A stretch of DNA of 38,861 nucleotides from Chthonomonadales bacterium (lineage in GTDB: Bacteria > Armatimonadota > Chthonomonadetes > Chthonomonadales > CAJBBX01). Below, one piece after another: positions 15,831 to 25,435 of this stretch. The notes beneath the pieces are model-generated. The model worked only from the letters and a program-made list of their open reading frames with translations. It did not search any database and was not told the origin of the DNA. Position 1 is the first letter of the stretch. Each line of letters opens with the position of its first letter. Where the stretch lies: NCBI GenBank assembly GCA_027459625.1, contig DAIDHP010000008.1, positions 1-38,861 on the forward strand, given 5' to 3'. The translations under genes were made by a program, and so were the position numbers.

Positions 15831-18439
15831 CATGCGCCTAATCGCTTCAATGCCTGGGTGGCGATGACATTCTTTGGGTCTATTTGCAACGCCTCCTTGT
15901 ATTCCGATCCGGCTTGCTGTTTGTTCCCCTGTTTTTCATAAATGGAGCCAAGTTCCAACCTCACATTGAGGAGAGTTTTTTCGGGGACATTTTTCATATT
16001 CAGTATCTCATTGTTCAATTCGATAGCGTCATTCAGCTTGCCTGCAAGTTCGTATTGCCTCGCGGCGGTTTGAACCCCTTCGTAATCATTCGGCAGGATA
16101 TGCGCCGCTTGCCGATAAATCGGCAGGGCCTCCGATTGTTCGCCATTTCTCCCAAGCAAGGCTGCATACTGCATCAGAAACTCTCGATTCTTCGGAACCA
16201 TTTTTGCGATTCTATTCAGAAAACTAAACATTCGATCGGTCCGCTTGTATGCCACCGAATACGTTTCGTAATGAGTTAAAGCGGAAATGTTATCGGGATC
16301 CTGGGATATCTGTCCCTCAAGATAAGTCCCCCATCCTGCCGGGTCCTTTTCAGACATGTAGACATGCTGAATCTCCGTATATGCGAGTTCCTTGGATATG
16401 GGGTTCTTCACCAAAGGGTAGTAAAGATTGAGCGCGTCCTGGTATTTGCCCTCTTTCACATAGATATCTCCCAGCTTCGCGGCAACCAGAGTGTTATCCT
16501 TTCCGATTTTCAAAGCGGCAAGATATTCAGCGACTGCCGCATCTGTTTTGTTCTCCTTCACTAATAGCGAGCCAATCTTGATGTGATAGGATGCATTGTT
16601 CGGATCGGCTTGAAGCAACTTGCGATACTCCGCAATGGCTTCGTCGTAATGCCCTTCCAACTCCATTAAACGGGTGATATCGGAAGCGAACATAATGTTT
16701 CCCGGCTGAAGTTTCAGTATCTGTCGGTAAGTGGAGATGGCGTCATCATACTTTTTCTGCTCCTCCTGAATATGGGCGATATACGTGAGGGGGAGGATAT
16801 CCGAGGGGTTCACTTGCGACAAAGACTTGTATTCGGCTATCGCCTTGTCGTATTGATCCTGCCGCTCATAAATCCCTCCAATGGATAGATAAGATTCAGA
16901 ATCCTTTGGATTCAAAGCAATGATCTTGGTGTACTCCTCAATTGCGTCAGGGTACTTTTTGAGTTGTTCGTCCAATTGCGCTAGCTGACGATACGCCGCG
17001 ATATTCTTGGGATCCTTGGCTATTGCAGATTGTATTGTTTGTACGGCTAAGGGTGTCTTTTGCTCCTGATTGTACAATGTTGAAAGGGCAAGCAAGGCGT
17101 CCGTGTTTTTTGGATCTATCGCCAAGGCTTGCTTCATTGCCTTTTCAGCATCGGGATATTTATTCATGGATTGCTGCGCTTTGCCCAGCGCAATCCAGCC
17201 ATTGGGGTCTTTTGGCAAATCCTTTGTCCAGTCCTTGCATACGGATAAAGCCTTGGCGTTATTACCCGTTAATGAATATAGATAAGCCAATCCGGTAAAC
17301 AGCGCCGGAATGGGATGCGACGCGATTCCGGCAACGTAATGCGTTTCGGCATCGGCGAAATAGTTCCCTCGACCCTTCGGATCCTGGGCGGTGTTGCCCG
17401 CCATGACATCCGCCAGCCCCGCATCCGCCTGCAGACGGGAATCCTTGGGGAATAACTTGGAGGCGGCGCTGAAATGATTCGCCGCTTCTTCGTAATTGCC
17501 TATCATATAGTAAAGACGGGCTGCATTCACTTGCGCTGGTAGATATTTAGGGTTGATGGACAAGGCGCGAAGATAACATGATATGGACTTTTGAATGGAA
17601 ACCGAATTGAGGTTATTCCCGCCCAAATACTGATACACCACACCGAGATTGAACCATAGAGGAAGACTGTCGGGAAGTTTGGCAACTCCCCGTTTGTACG
17701 CGATAAGCGCATCCTGATATCTCTTTTGACGCTCATGAATAAGCCCGATGTAAAAATCGATGGATCCGTTATGAGGATCAAGTTTCTCAGCCTTGTCAAA
17801 TTCCAGGAGAGCCTCGTCGTATTTGCCCTCCTGTGCAAGGACAAAACCGAGATTGTAGTGGCTCTGCATGTTTTTATCCGAAAGTTGCACGCATGCGCGA
17901 TACTCCTTCTCCGCCGCAGGGAAATCCCTCGCGATCATATCGCATCCGCCAAGCACGAAATGAGCCTGAACGTTTTTGGGATTCAATTTAATCGATTTTT
18001 CCGCCAAAGGCTTGGCTTTATTCTGTTCGCCCATTTGCATATACAGCAATGCCAGTTGAGCGTAGGGATAGCTGTTCTTTGGATCCACTCTGCAGGCATC
18101 CAGATAGTATGTAACCGCCTGCGGATATCGTTTTTGCATTTGATTTATCAATGCAAGGTTCATGTATACGGGGGTGGCTCGCGGCGTAATTTTTATAATC
18201 CGCTGGTACACTTTTTCCGCCTCATCGTATTTTCCCTTCTGCTGCAACTTTATAGCCGTTTGGAACAACGCCGCTGCTTTTCTGATGGAAGGCGGAGGGA
18301 CTATGGGCGATTTGATATGCGACTTGGCGCCAGATATGGATGTGGAGGCATTCCTCGCTCCAAATGAGAGGGAGGGAAGCAATAAAATTGACAGCATAAT
18401 GAAAACGGCATATGCCTTAATGGGATGTGTTCGCTTCAA
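15830..18439 (-). CDS. Long secreted tetratricopeptide repeat protein
   Basis: The 869-residue protein has a signal peptide (residues 1 to about 27, ending SLSFGA) and then about twenty TPR units almost end to end, with the usual pattern of a Tyr/Ala-rich helix pair and DP.N at the turn (for example KYDEAIAEYRKLLQADPNN). There is no enzyme domain. It is expected in the periplasm or at the cell surface as a protein-binding scaffold. Proteins of this build often help outer-membrane assembly or polysaccharide secretion, but no partner is visible here. The start is TTG at 18439 with AGGAG 9 nt upstream. A near-consensus promoter lies about 36 nt upstream of the start. Confidence 0.9.
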   Translation of the reverse strand: MKRTHPIKAYAVFIMLSILLLPSLSFGARNASTSISGAKSHIKSPIVPPPSIRKAAALFQTAIKLQQKGKYDEAEKVYQRIIKITPRATPVYMNLALINQMQKRYPQAVTYYLDACRVDPKNSYPYAQLALLYMQMGEQNKAKPLAEKSIKLNPKNVQAHFVLGGCDMIARDFPAAEKEYRACVQLSDKNMQSHYNLGFVLAQEGKYDEALLEFDKAEKLDPHNGSIDFYIGLIHERQKRYQDALIAYKRGVAKLPDSLPLWFNLGVVYQYLGGNNLNSVSIQKSISCYLRALSINPKYLPAQVNAARLYYMIGNYEEAANHFSAASKLFPKDSRLQADAGLADVMAGNTAQDPKGRGNYFADAETHYVAGIASHPIPALFTGLAYLYSLTGNNAKALSVCKDWTKDLPKDPNGWIALGKAQQSMNKYPDAEKAMKQALAIDPKNTDALLALSTLYNQEQKTPLAVQTIQSAIAKDPKNIAAYRQLAQLDEQLKKYPDAIEEYTKIIALNPKDSESYLSIGGIYERQDQYDKAIAEYKSLSQVNPSDILPLTYIAHIQEEQKKYDDAISTYRQILKLQPGNIMFASDITRLMELEGHYDEAIAEYRKLLQADPNNASYHIKIGSLLVKENKTDAAVAEYLAALKIGKDNTLVAAKLGDIYVKEGKYQDALNLYYPLVKNPISKELAYTEIQHVYMSEKDPAGWGTYLEGQISQDPDNISALTHYETYSVAYKRTDRMFSFLNRIAKMVPKNREFLMQYAALLGRNGEQSEALPIYRQAAHILPNDYEGVQTAARQYELAGKLNDAIELNNEILNMKNVPEKTLLNVRLELGSIYEKQGNKQQAGSEYKEALQIDPKNVIATQALKRLGA

Positions 18440-18474
18440 TATGGAAACTCCTGAATAATGGTTTATCGCCTTGA

Positions 18475-18503
18475 ATTTTATCCCTACCCTTCCATGTTGT
18501 CAA
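18475..18503 (-). promoter_or_regulatory. Strong sigma-70 promoter of the TPR gene
   Basis: On the minus strand, TTGACA (18498-18503, perfect) and TAAAAT (18475-18480) are separated by 17 nt. The leader to the TTG start would be about 30 nt. Confidence 0.7.
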
Positions 18504-18531
18504 GCAATTTCCTCTGCGGACCTTGATATGA

Positions 18532-18561
18532 TTGACGCTCAATTCATGGATGTGATATAAT
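18532..18561 (+). promoter_or_regulatory. Strong extended -10 promoter of the histidine kinase gene
   Basis: TTGACG (18532-18537) and a perfect TATAAT (18556-18561) are separated by 18 nt, with the extended TGA element directly before the -10. Transcription would start about 40 nt before the ATG at 18609. It is back to back with the TPR promoter, about 30 nt apart. Confidence 0.75.
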
Positions 18562-18608
18562 CCCCATATGATAAGACTACTTCCCCCCATGTGAAAAGAG
18601 AATTCAGT

Positions 18609-20327
18609 ATGACATTTGATGATCGAGAAGCACTGAGATTACGAATCTCCCAACTGGAACAAGAGCTTGCTAATCGCAATCAGGAAATCGCTCGTCTTCA
18701 GCGCGGCATAAAAGTCTCCGAGGTGACGGAAACGCAGGTGGGTATCACTGAATTCGAGGACACGTTAAAACGCCTCGTGCAGCGAGTATCCATGATTTTA
18801 CAGGCTGAAAAATGCGTGATCATGATCTTGGACAAGGAGAAAGGAGAACTAGTCGGTCGCGCTCCGGCGTTTGGCATGAGCGAGACCGATCTTCACATGC
18901 TGCGCGTGAAATCCAACAGCGGGCTAGTGGGAGAGGTTTTCAGAACGGAGCGACCGGCAATATTTCATGACGCAGTGAACGACCCGCGCACGATCAAGGA
19001 GAATGTGGCATTGTTGCACATTCGTAACGGGGTGATCGTTCCCCTTATCGTGGAGAAGCGTGACGAGGAGAACAGGGTTCTTGATAGAATCACCATCGGC
19101 GTTCTAAGCGTGTACAATAAGCGTTACGGGGCGGAGTTTATTGAAGAGGATGTCCGTCTATTGGAGAGGCTATCCCGCAATGCGGCTGCTGTCATCGCCA
19201 ATGCTCAGATGTTTCAGGAGCTTGTGGAGGAGAAGGAGAAACTTGTCCATACGATTGAGAGCCTTTATGCGGGTTTGATGCTCGTGAATGAGTCCGGACG
19301 AATTATGCAAATGAACGCAAGGGCGCGTCAGATTTTCAATGTAAGCAACGATCCCTCCGGCAAGCATTTCCGCGAAGTTCTTAATCATGATAAGGCGCTG
19401 GATATTCTCTCAAGACTGTTGGAGACTAGCCCCAATTCCGGGGAGGAGGATTCCAACGCAGCGGAGGAGATATCCGTAACGGATCCGGAAACGGACGAGG
19501 AGCGAATTTTCCAGATGCATTCCGCTCCCGTCAAGGGCGAGGACAATAAGCTGATCGGAATCGCGATCATTCTCAATGATATCACCGAACTACGCAATCT
19601 GGATCGGATGAAAACGGAATTCGTCGCCATCGCCGCGCATGAGTTGCGCACCCCAATGACCCCGATCAAAGGATTCATCTCCATGCTGGCTCAGGATGAG
19701 TTTGATTCCTTCTCCTATGAAGAGAGAAAGGAATACTACGACATCATTGAGCAAAATGTGGACAGATTGAATAGGTTGATCAACGATCTTTTGAACGTTA
19801 CCCGCATTGAAAGAGGTATCGCCCTCCAGTTATTCTGGGAGGAGGTGGATCTCACTGCATTGGCGGAATCCGTGTTTGAAGTGCAACGGGGAATGACCAA
19901 CACCGACAAACACCCGCTTGTGGTGGACTCCGTACCCAGCCCGATATTCGCCACAGTGGGTAAGGATCAGCTAGAGCAGATACTCCAAAATCTTGTGAGC
20001 AACGCCATCAAATATTCGCCCGACGGCGGTGAGGTGCGAATAATTCTTCGCGAAGAGCTGGACACCGACAGCCTTCTATGTGGCGTTCAGGATCATGGAA
20101 CCGGCATTCCGGAATCCGCCAAGGCGAAACTGTTCAAGCCATATCGCAGAATCCACAATCCAAAAACCGTGAGCGTTAAGGGAACAGGCATCGGGCTTTT
20201 CCTCGTTAAAAATTTAGTTGAAGCGCATCACGGCAACATTTGGGTTGAGAGCGAATTAGGCAAAGGGACGACCTTCTGGTTCCGTCTTCCCAAAACTCCG
20301 CAAGATGAAAATTCCCAATCCAAATAA
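18609..20327 (+). CDS. Soluble GAF-PAS sensor histidine kinase
   Basis: The 572-residue protein has no membrane segment, so it senses in the cytoplasm. In order it has a short coiled coil (about residues 5-35), a GAF domain (about 45-200), a PAS domain (about 215-330), a HisKA dimerisation domain with the H-box AAHELRTPMTPIKGF (His344 from this start) and a HATPase_c domain with N-box NAIKYSP, DHGTGIP and GTGIGLFLVK. The best start is ATG 18609, with AGAGA upstream; a GTG at 18591 would add six residues. No response regulator is present in the window, so its partner is encoded elsewhere. The ligand of the GAF domain is unknown. Confidence 0.92.
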   Translation: MTFDDREALRLRISQLEQELANRNQEIARLQRGIKVSEVTETQVGITEFEDTLKRLVQRVSMILQAEKCVIMILDKEKGELVGRAPAFGMSETDLHMLRVKSNSGLVGEVFRTERPAIFHDAVNDPRTIKENVALLHIRNGVIVPLIVEKRDEENRVLDRITIGVLSVYNKRYGAEFIEEDVRLLERLSRNAAAVIANAQMFQELVEEKEKLVHTIESLYAGLMLVNESGRIMQMNARARQIFNVSNDPSGKHFREVLNHDKALDILSRLLETSPNSGEEDSNAAEEISVTDPETDEERIFQMHSAPVKGEDNKLIGIAIILNDITELRNLDRMKTEFVAIAAHELRTPMTPIKGFISMLAQDEFDSFSYEERKEYYDIIEQNVDRLNRLINDLLNVTRIERGIALQLFWEEVDLTALAESVFEVQRGMTNTDKHPLVVDSVPSPIFATVGKDQLEQILQNLVSNAIKYSPDGGEVRIILREELDTDSLLCGVQDHGTGIPESAKAKLFKPYRRIHNPKTVSVKGTGIGLFLVKNLVEAHHGNIWVESELGKGTTFWFRLPKTPQDENSQSK

Positions 20328-20403
20328 CGGAATCCGCGTTCGGGTGCGTTGAAGTGGTCATTATAACGGCTTTGAAAAGAGATTGTTATATCAGGAAGCG
20401 GAT

Positions 20404-20895
20404 ATGCACCTCATTATCACCATGGAATCAAAGGCGTCTCATCTCGTGCCACAACTTATTTTGCATGTAAAACAATTGGAACATGGGAAAGACTTGCCTC
20501 TTCCCTCATACGCAACAGAAGACTCCGCAGGGATGGATTTGTATGCGGCGATTGCGGACGTGCTCACTATCGATGTCGGCAAGCGTACTTTAGTGCAGGC
20601 GGGAATTTGCTTGGAGATCCCCAGAGGATACGAGGGGCAAGTCCGACCTCGAAGCGGTCTTGCATTGAAACACGGCATAGGAATGGTGAACGCACCCGGA
20701 ACAATCGACAGCGATTACAGAGGCGAAATTGGGGTGATTCTCATTAACTTGGGGGATTGCCCATACGTAATTCATAGAGGGGACAGAATCGCCCAACTGA
20801 TCATTTCACCTATTAACCGTGTTCAAGTGGTGTTGGCAACCGAGTTGAATGAATCCGGGCGTGGAGATGGCGGGTTCGGTCATTCGGGTATTTGA
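20404..20895 (+). CDS. dut: Deoxyuridine 5'-triphosphate nucleotidohydrolase (dUTPase)
   Basis: dUTPase splits dUTP into dUMP and pyrophosphate, keeping uracil out of DNA and supplying thymidylate synthesis. All five motifs of the trimeric family are present: SAGMDLYA (I), PRSGLALKHGI (II), NAPGTIDSDYRGEI (III), GDRIAQLII (IV) and the C-terminal glycine-rich RGDGGFGHSG (V). From ATG 20404, which has AGGA 8 nt upstream, it has 163 residues. The first 20 or so residues are an extra N-terminal stretch compared with short dUTPases. It works in the same pathway as the dCMP deaminase at 3514. Confidence 0.96.
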   Translation: MHLIITMESKASHLVPQLILHVKQLEHGKDLPLPSYATEDSAGMDLYAAIADVLTIDVGKRTLVQAGICLEIPRGYEGQVRPRSGLALKHGIGMVNAPGTIDSDYRGEIGVILINLGDCPYVIHRGDRIAQLIISPINRVQVVLATELNESGRGDGGFGHSGI

Positions 20896-20951
20896 CGAAC
20901 TGAATACGCGGACCGCTTCCCACTACCGCCTTAGGCGAATGGAACATAACG

Positions 20952-22052
20952 ATGAATTGCATCGTCTGCAAAGCTGAAATACCTGACGACAGTCTGTTTT
21001 GTTGCATATGCGGAGCTAAGTTGGATAGCATGAACGCATCATTAAGCGCTAAGGACCTGCCATCGTTGGAATACATGTTGGCTCAGGCGAATCTTCTTCG
21101 CATGCAGGCGAAGTGGGAGGAGGCGGAGAATAAATGCATTGACATTCTTCGCAAAGACCCGAACAATTACGACGCCCATTCGTTATTAGGTGATATTTAC
21201 CGCGATCAGGGTAGATATGAAGACGCCGCGCAGTGGTATCAGTTGGCTCTCGACTTATATCCCGAAAGTCAGAAGGAACCTGAAAAGCTGGCTCAACTCA
21301 GGGAGTTGAGCGCGAAAAGTCAATCTTCGATTGACGAGGAATCATCCCTCGCCTTGGATCGAACACAGCGGCTCATAGGTATCACTCCTTCTGTGTGGTT
21401 GAAAGGATTAACGGTCATCTCCGTCGTCTTCATGGTTATTGTCGTCGTATTTCTCATTAAGGCTCGCAACAATTACGAAAATAACACGAAGGAATCTTCA
21501 TCTCCATCCTCGAATGTTAGCATGCAGCCGGCTCAGCCGGTTGCACCTCAACCCGCCGCCCCCAGAGTCGGGATATCCGTTCAACCTCAACAACCCAAGC
21601 AGTCTCTGGTAATGCCGTCGCTCCTCCCATCTGTCATGAATTCACAGGATGAAAACCGATTGCAGTCTATCCTTGCACAATCGAATATTCTTGATTCCTC
21701 CTATTCCCTGCTTGGGATTACTTTCGATCCGCGAACCGAGCACGCCACGGTGCAGTTGTTGTACAACATCCAAAACGCCAGCCCCTTCGACCCGAGCGCC
21801 CGGGAGTTGGCGATACATCAGTCCTTATCTGCCGCACAGGCTTTGTTTAAAGGCGATCCCTCCTTGCAATCCCTAACCATGGAGGTGAAATGCCCTACAT
21901 CCCTGCAAACAGCGGAGCCGATATTCATCGGGGATATTCAGTCAGCGGCGGCGATGAAGATACCCTCAACCTCCCCCTCCGGGCAACTGCTCGCACTATT
22001 CAGCAATGTTTGGCCGACCTACGAGAACACTCCCGTACTTCCGCAACCGTAG
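20952..22052 (+). CDS. Zinc-ribbon, TPR and single-pass membrane protein
   Basis: The 366-residue protein starts with a zinc ribbon (Cys3, Cys6, Cys17, Cys20), followed by about two TPR units (residues 36-110), one membrane helix (about 148-170), a proline- and glutamine-rich linker, and a C-terminal domain of about 130 residues that I do not recognise. This places the zinc ribbon and TPRs in the cytoplasm and the last domain outside. The ribosome binding site is weak. It ends 175 nt before the PilX-like gene, so it may belong with the pilus locus. No function can be named from sequence. Confidence 0.8.
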   Translation: MNCIVCKAEIPDDSLFCCICGAKLDSMNASLSAKDLPSLEYMLAQANLLRMQAKWEEAENKCIDILRKDPNNYDAHSLLGDIYRDQGRYEDAAQWYQLALDLYPESQKEPEKLAQLRELSAKSQSSIDEESSLALDRTQRLIGITPSVWLKGLTVISVVFMVIVVVFLIKARNNYENNTKESSSPSSNVSMQPAQPVAPQPAAPRVGISVQPQQPKQSLVMPSLLPSVMNSQDENRLQSILAQSNILDSSYSLLGITFDPRTEHATVQLLYNIQNASPFDPSARELAIHQSLSAAQALFKGDPSLQSLTMEVKCPTSLQTAEPIFIGDIQSAAAMKIPSTSPSGQLLALFSNVWPTYENTPVLPQP

Positions 22053-22227
22053 CGTGCCCTGTTTTTTACGTTCCTTCCTTTACTTCGAATCCCATCCTTC
22101 TTTAAAAAAGACGGTATATAAACCGTATGGAAACCATGGCGATCCATGGAAAAAAGACACAAGGACGAGAATATGCGGCGGTAGGTGTCGGAGATGATTC
22201 TCGCCAATCCAATCCGGAGAGTTGCAA

Positions 22228-23460
22228 ATGAAGGCAGGCGAATCGATTACCCTCGGACGAGAACGAGGCGCTATTTTAATTGGCACGCTATTCTGCATTT
22301 TGATTCTATCCATCCTTCTTATGGGAATCGGCACATACGCGACATCGCACTATCAAAGAGCGGTGGTCGATTCCAACTACGCTGAGGCGATGGATGCCGC
22401 TGAAGCGGGCGTGAATTGGGAATTAAGCAAAATATCCGCGAGTGTGAACAATGCGGACACCTCCTGGTCCCCCACGCAAGCTCTCGGCAACGAATATTAC
22501 ACTGTCAAATGCACTAACAGGGACGGCGTCACCCCGTGGGACAAATCCAGCCCTCTTTATGTCTTCGCCGTTGGCAGTTGCGGATTGGCGTCAAGAACCA
22601 TACGCGTCTCCGTGAAGGGATATACCAACTCCTCCTTGCAGGATTTCGCGGTATTCTCCATTGGCAATGGCTTGATCAGCACGTTGAACGGACATGTGAG
22701 CATAGCGGGGAATCTTGGAACCAATGGTTATTTAACTGTCAATGGCAACTGCAGCATCTCAGGAGGGGTGTCGTTTAACGGGTCCCAGTCAGGCTGGACG
22801 GGTACGGATCCCGGCACCTATAGCGAGGTTTATAATTCCAATCCGGTCCTTTGGCCAACGGTACAGCAGGTGGCGAACCAAGTAACCAACACCACAACGG
22901 GTATGAACTATCTCGCCACCCATAACGATAACAGCATGTGCTCATTTATAAATAATAACACTATTCTTTTGAACGGAAGTACGGTAGGCACATTCGTTGG
23001 AAAGTCCGGAGGTGCGAATTATTATCTCACATCCATGATTTTGAGTGGAAACAGCAAAATCGCATTCGACAACACCAAAGGTCCGATCAATATCTGGGTG
23101 GGACCGCCAGGTAGCAGCGGAAGCTGCATTATCAACGGAGGAAACTCCCTTGTATCCATGTCCACAAATCCCAGCAATGCTGTTCGCATATATTGCGACA
23201 CATCAACCGGAGTCTCGTTGAATGGAAATGACGAGTTGGATGCGGGAATATACGCATACGATGTTACTTCAGGCGGCACTCCTTACGGGCAAATCATTAA
23301 CAACGGCACGCCAACCGTGAACGGATCTCTCATGTCTAACACGGTGACATTAAATGGCACCGTGAATATCAACCACGTGACGGGATATTTCCAAGGAAAT
23401 ACAAGCACCATTGGCTATTATGGGTATGACAATTCCTGGATGGAAATAAACGGTAGATAG
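22228..23460 (+). CDS. PilX-like type IV pilus assembly protein
   Basis: The 410-residue protein begins with a short basic leader, RERGAILIGTLF, and one long hydrophobic helix (about residues 14-36), then AAEAGVNWEL. This is the pattern of PilX N-terminal proteins, which follow pilins through the assembly machinery without classical prepilin cleavage. The rest is rich in Gly, Asn, Ser and Thr with repeated NG turns (VNGNCSISGG, TLNGTVNINHVTG), like the beta-solenoid DUF7305-type domains found on such proteins. GGAGAG lies 6 nt before ATG 22228. The reading frame starts at TTG 22222, which is less likely. It opens the pilus locus. Confidence 0.8.
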   Translation: MKAGESITLGRERGAILIGTLFCILILSILLMGIGTYATSHYQRAVVDSNYAEAMDAAEAGVNWELSKISASVNNADTSWSPTQALGNEYYTVKCTNRDGVTPWDKSSPLYVFAVGSCGLASRTIRVSVKGYTNSSLQDFAVFSIGNGLISTLNGHVSIAGNLGTNGYLTVNGNCSISGGVSFNGSQSGWTGTDPGTYSEVYNSNPVLWPTVQQVANQVTNTTTGMNYLATHNDNSMCSFINNNTILLNGSTVGTFVGKSGGANYYLTSMILSGNSKIAFDNTKGPINIWVGPPGSSGSCIINGGNSLVSMSTNPSNAVRIYCDTSTGVSLNGNDELDAGIYAYDVTSGGTPYGQIINNGTPTVNGSLMSNTVTLNGTVNINHVTGYFQGNTSTIGYYGYDNSWMEINGR

Positions 23461-23616
23461 CAATTATATCTCCTCAATTTGGCATCATATCTAGTTCGTG
23501 ATGCATTCCACATAGGTGGTTGCGTGATTTCTATTCAAGGTTATCTCAAAATATGAAGATGCGGGATTAACCTCAATTATCCGGATTTTGCAATCACCTA
23601 CACATTCGAGGAAAGG

Positions 23617-25341
23617 ATGGAATACCAGATGAAAAGAGCCTCGATTTTTGCATTCGCTCTTGTGCTGCTTCTTTGCGTGGCTTCCATGGTCAAAGCGCAG
23701 AACGTGAGACCCTCGTATCCTGTTGCGGATCCAGGATTCGCATACGTGGATGTGAACAATGATGGAATGTACAACCCTGCCGATGGCGATATTGCGCTGA
23801 CAGGAAGTAGGGACCTGACCGTTTTAACTGCGGCAAATCATGGCGTTTTCAACACTCAACAGAGCGTTGGGGCTTATGTGGCGCCAAAATATCCCGCGAG
23901 TTTGATCATTCCACCATCCGTAACCGATCTCATGTTTACGGTTCCAACCACCATCAAGGCAGGCTTGAATATCGTCATTGCCGGAACGGTTAACGCTCCA
24001 TCTCTCACTCTTCTAGGGTATGGGTCAGGGTACCATCCATCCCTTGCACCTTCAAGCTTCAGTTGCTCCGCAGGCGACGATTCATGGGGAGGTCAATCCG
24101 GAGAGGATTGCAATCACGGATGCGGTTCATGCATATCGATCCGTTCATTATCGCCAAATATGGGAGTGGAATGCGATCAACCATATTATTCCGTTGGAAA
24201 AATCGACTTGACGAATGGAACCATCAACTTCAATGATCAATTTCGCGCCGAGATCGGCGGGGATATAATTATCAACGGCGCAACCGTTACGGGATATGGT
24301 GATCTCAGTGATATCATGATTTCCGCAGGTGGGAAACTCTATGGGAATCCATCCACAAAGTTGCAATCGTCTCTGTTTTCATTCGGCAACCTGACGCTTG
24401 GAGCCACCAAAGGCGTTAACTTAAGCGGGGCATCGTTAGGAAACGTAAATAACCCTTCGAATATGCTTATTGGTGCAATAGGGCCAGTTAGCATTACGAA
24501 TCAGAGCGATATCGCCACTTACGGGGGAGGAAATATCACCATATATTCACTTTGCGACAATGTGACGTTAACCAACAGCGACCTTATCGGCGGTAATATC
24601 ACTTGCTCTTCGGGACGTGAAATGAATGTATCCGGCTCGGTTATTAATACAGCCGGAAACCTTACATTCAAATCCAATCATTATTTTTACAGTTCCACAT
24701 CTGGAGAAACATCCAATGCTGACGGGTGTGATAAGTATCATCCCGATGAGGATTGGTGCAACTCTGAATCCAAAATTACCGCCACCAACTTAACAGTGAC
24801 GGTCCATTCAGGAAATATGAATGTAAAAAGTCCTGGTTCCATCGACATGTCGGGCAGCGTTATCACCGTCAGCAACGGTGCGTTAAAGATTCGGTCGGAA
24901 TATGGACAAGTCACGCTAACAAGTAGCTCATTTGATTCATCCGGAGGAATCTCCGTATACGCACGCCGCGATCTGTTGGCGGATAGTTTGAAACTCGCTG
25001 CGGATCAGATGATAAGCCTGAAATCCAAATACGGGAAAGTCAGCGCGGTCAGCAGCATCATAAATCCTTATACGATTGGATTAAATGCGGTTACTGCCAC
25101 CGGAATATCGGTAAGCGCGGGCGAGGGCGGTGTGGATTGCGACATGGCGAAATGGATGATTCCAGCCTTCATGTCCTTCATATCAAAGGCGGACATTAGC
25201 GCCACCAACGGAACATTTGACGTCACTAATCCGAATGGAACCATAGCATTCACCGCATTCGGAGGGTTGATTGATGTAACTAATTCCAATCTAATAGGAA
25301 CCGCTTCTTACTCCCCATCCGGAGTAACGGTGAAACAATAA
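23617..25341 (+). CDS. Secreted beta-helix adhesin-like protein with a calcium-loop motif
   Basis: The 574-residue protein has a signal peptide (to about residue 27, ending MVKA) and then a stretch with DVNNDGMYNPADGD, which looks like a dockerin or EF-hand-type calcium loop. A Cys-rich patch (DCNHGCGSC) follows. From there the protein is almost entirely short repeated strands with many Asn, Ser, Thr and Gly (for example GGNITIYSL, VSGSVINTAGNLTF), the pattern of filamentous-haemagglutinin-type beta helices. No translocator, sorting or anchor sequence is seen at the C terminus. It lies between the PilX-like and prepilin genes, so a pilus-associated adhesin role is an inference. Confidence 0.75.
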   Translation: MEYQMKRASIFAFALVLLLCVASMVKAQNVRPSYPVADPGFAYVDVNNDGMYNPADGDIALTGSRDLTVLTAANHGVFNTQQSVGAYVAPKYPASLIIPPSVTDLMFTVPTTIKAGLNIVIAGTVNAPSLTLLGYGSGYHPSLAPSSFSCSAGDDSWGGQSGEDCNHGCGSCISIRSLSPNMGVECDQPYYSVGKIDLTNGTINFNDQFRAEIGGDIIINGATVTGYGDLSDIMISAGGKLYGNPSTKLQSSLFSFGNLTLGATKGVNLSGASLGNVNNPSNMLIGAIGPVSITNQSDIATYGGGNITIYSLCDNVTLTNSDLIGGNITCSSGREMNVSGSVINTAGNLTFKSNHYFYSSTSGETSNADGCDKYHPDEDWCNSESKITATNLTVTVHSGNMNVKSPGSIDMSGSVITVSNGALKIRSEYGQVTLTSSSFDSSGGISVYARRDLLADSLKLAADQMISLKSKYGKVSAVSSIINPYTIGLNAVTATGISVSAGEGGVDCDMAKWMIPAFMSFISKADISATNGTFDVTNPNGTIAFTAFGGLIDVTNSNLIGTASYSPSGVTVKQ

Positions 25342-25362
25342 ACTTAAATATCGTCTATCAAC

Positions 25363-25399
25363 ATTTGCGCATCCAGCATCTCTGTCCGGATGCGTAAAT
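25363..25399. other. Long hairpin between the beta-helix and prepilin genes
   Basis: ATTTGCGCATCC (25363-25374) and GGATGCGTAAAT (25388-25399) pair over 12 positions with a single G-U wobble, around a 13-nt loop. No T tract follows on either strand, so it is not a standard terminator. It may protect or process the mRNA between the two parts of the locus. Confidence 0.5.
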
Positions 25400-25426
25400 A
25401 TATAGTATCCGTTCCGAACCATGAGA

Positions 25427-25435
25427 GGGGGGGGG
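25427..25435. repeat. Homopolymeric G9 tract upstream of the prepilin genes
   Basis: Nine consecutive G residues lie 118 nt upstream of the first prepilin ATG. A weak promoter (TTGATA at 25442, TAGAAA at 25465, 17-nt spacing) sits just after it. Tracts of this length are prone to slippage, so expression could vary between cells. This is inference. Confidence 0.6.

Noticed and set aside
17726-18367. Plus-strand frame of 213 codons opposite the TPR gene
   Set aside because: It is a long shadow of a repeat-rich gene; no ribosome binding site and no recognisable domain.
22111-22149. Short inverted repeats ACGGT/ACCGT and CCATGG-CGAT-CCATGG upstream of the PilX-like gene
   Set aside because: The stems are only five or six pairs and neither has a matching promoter or plus-strand T tract; too weak to list.
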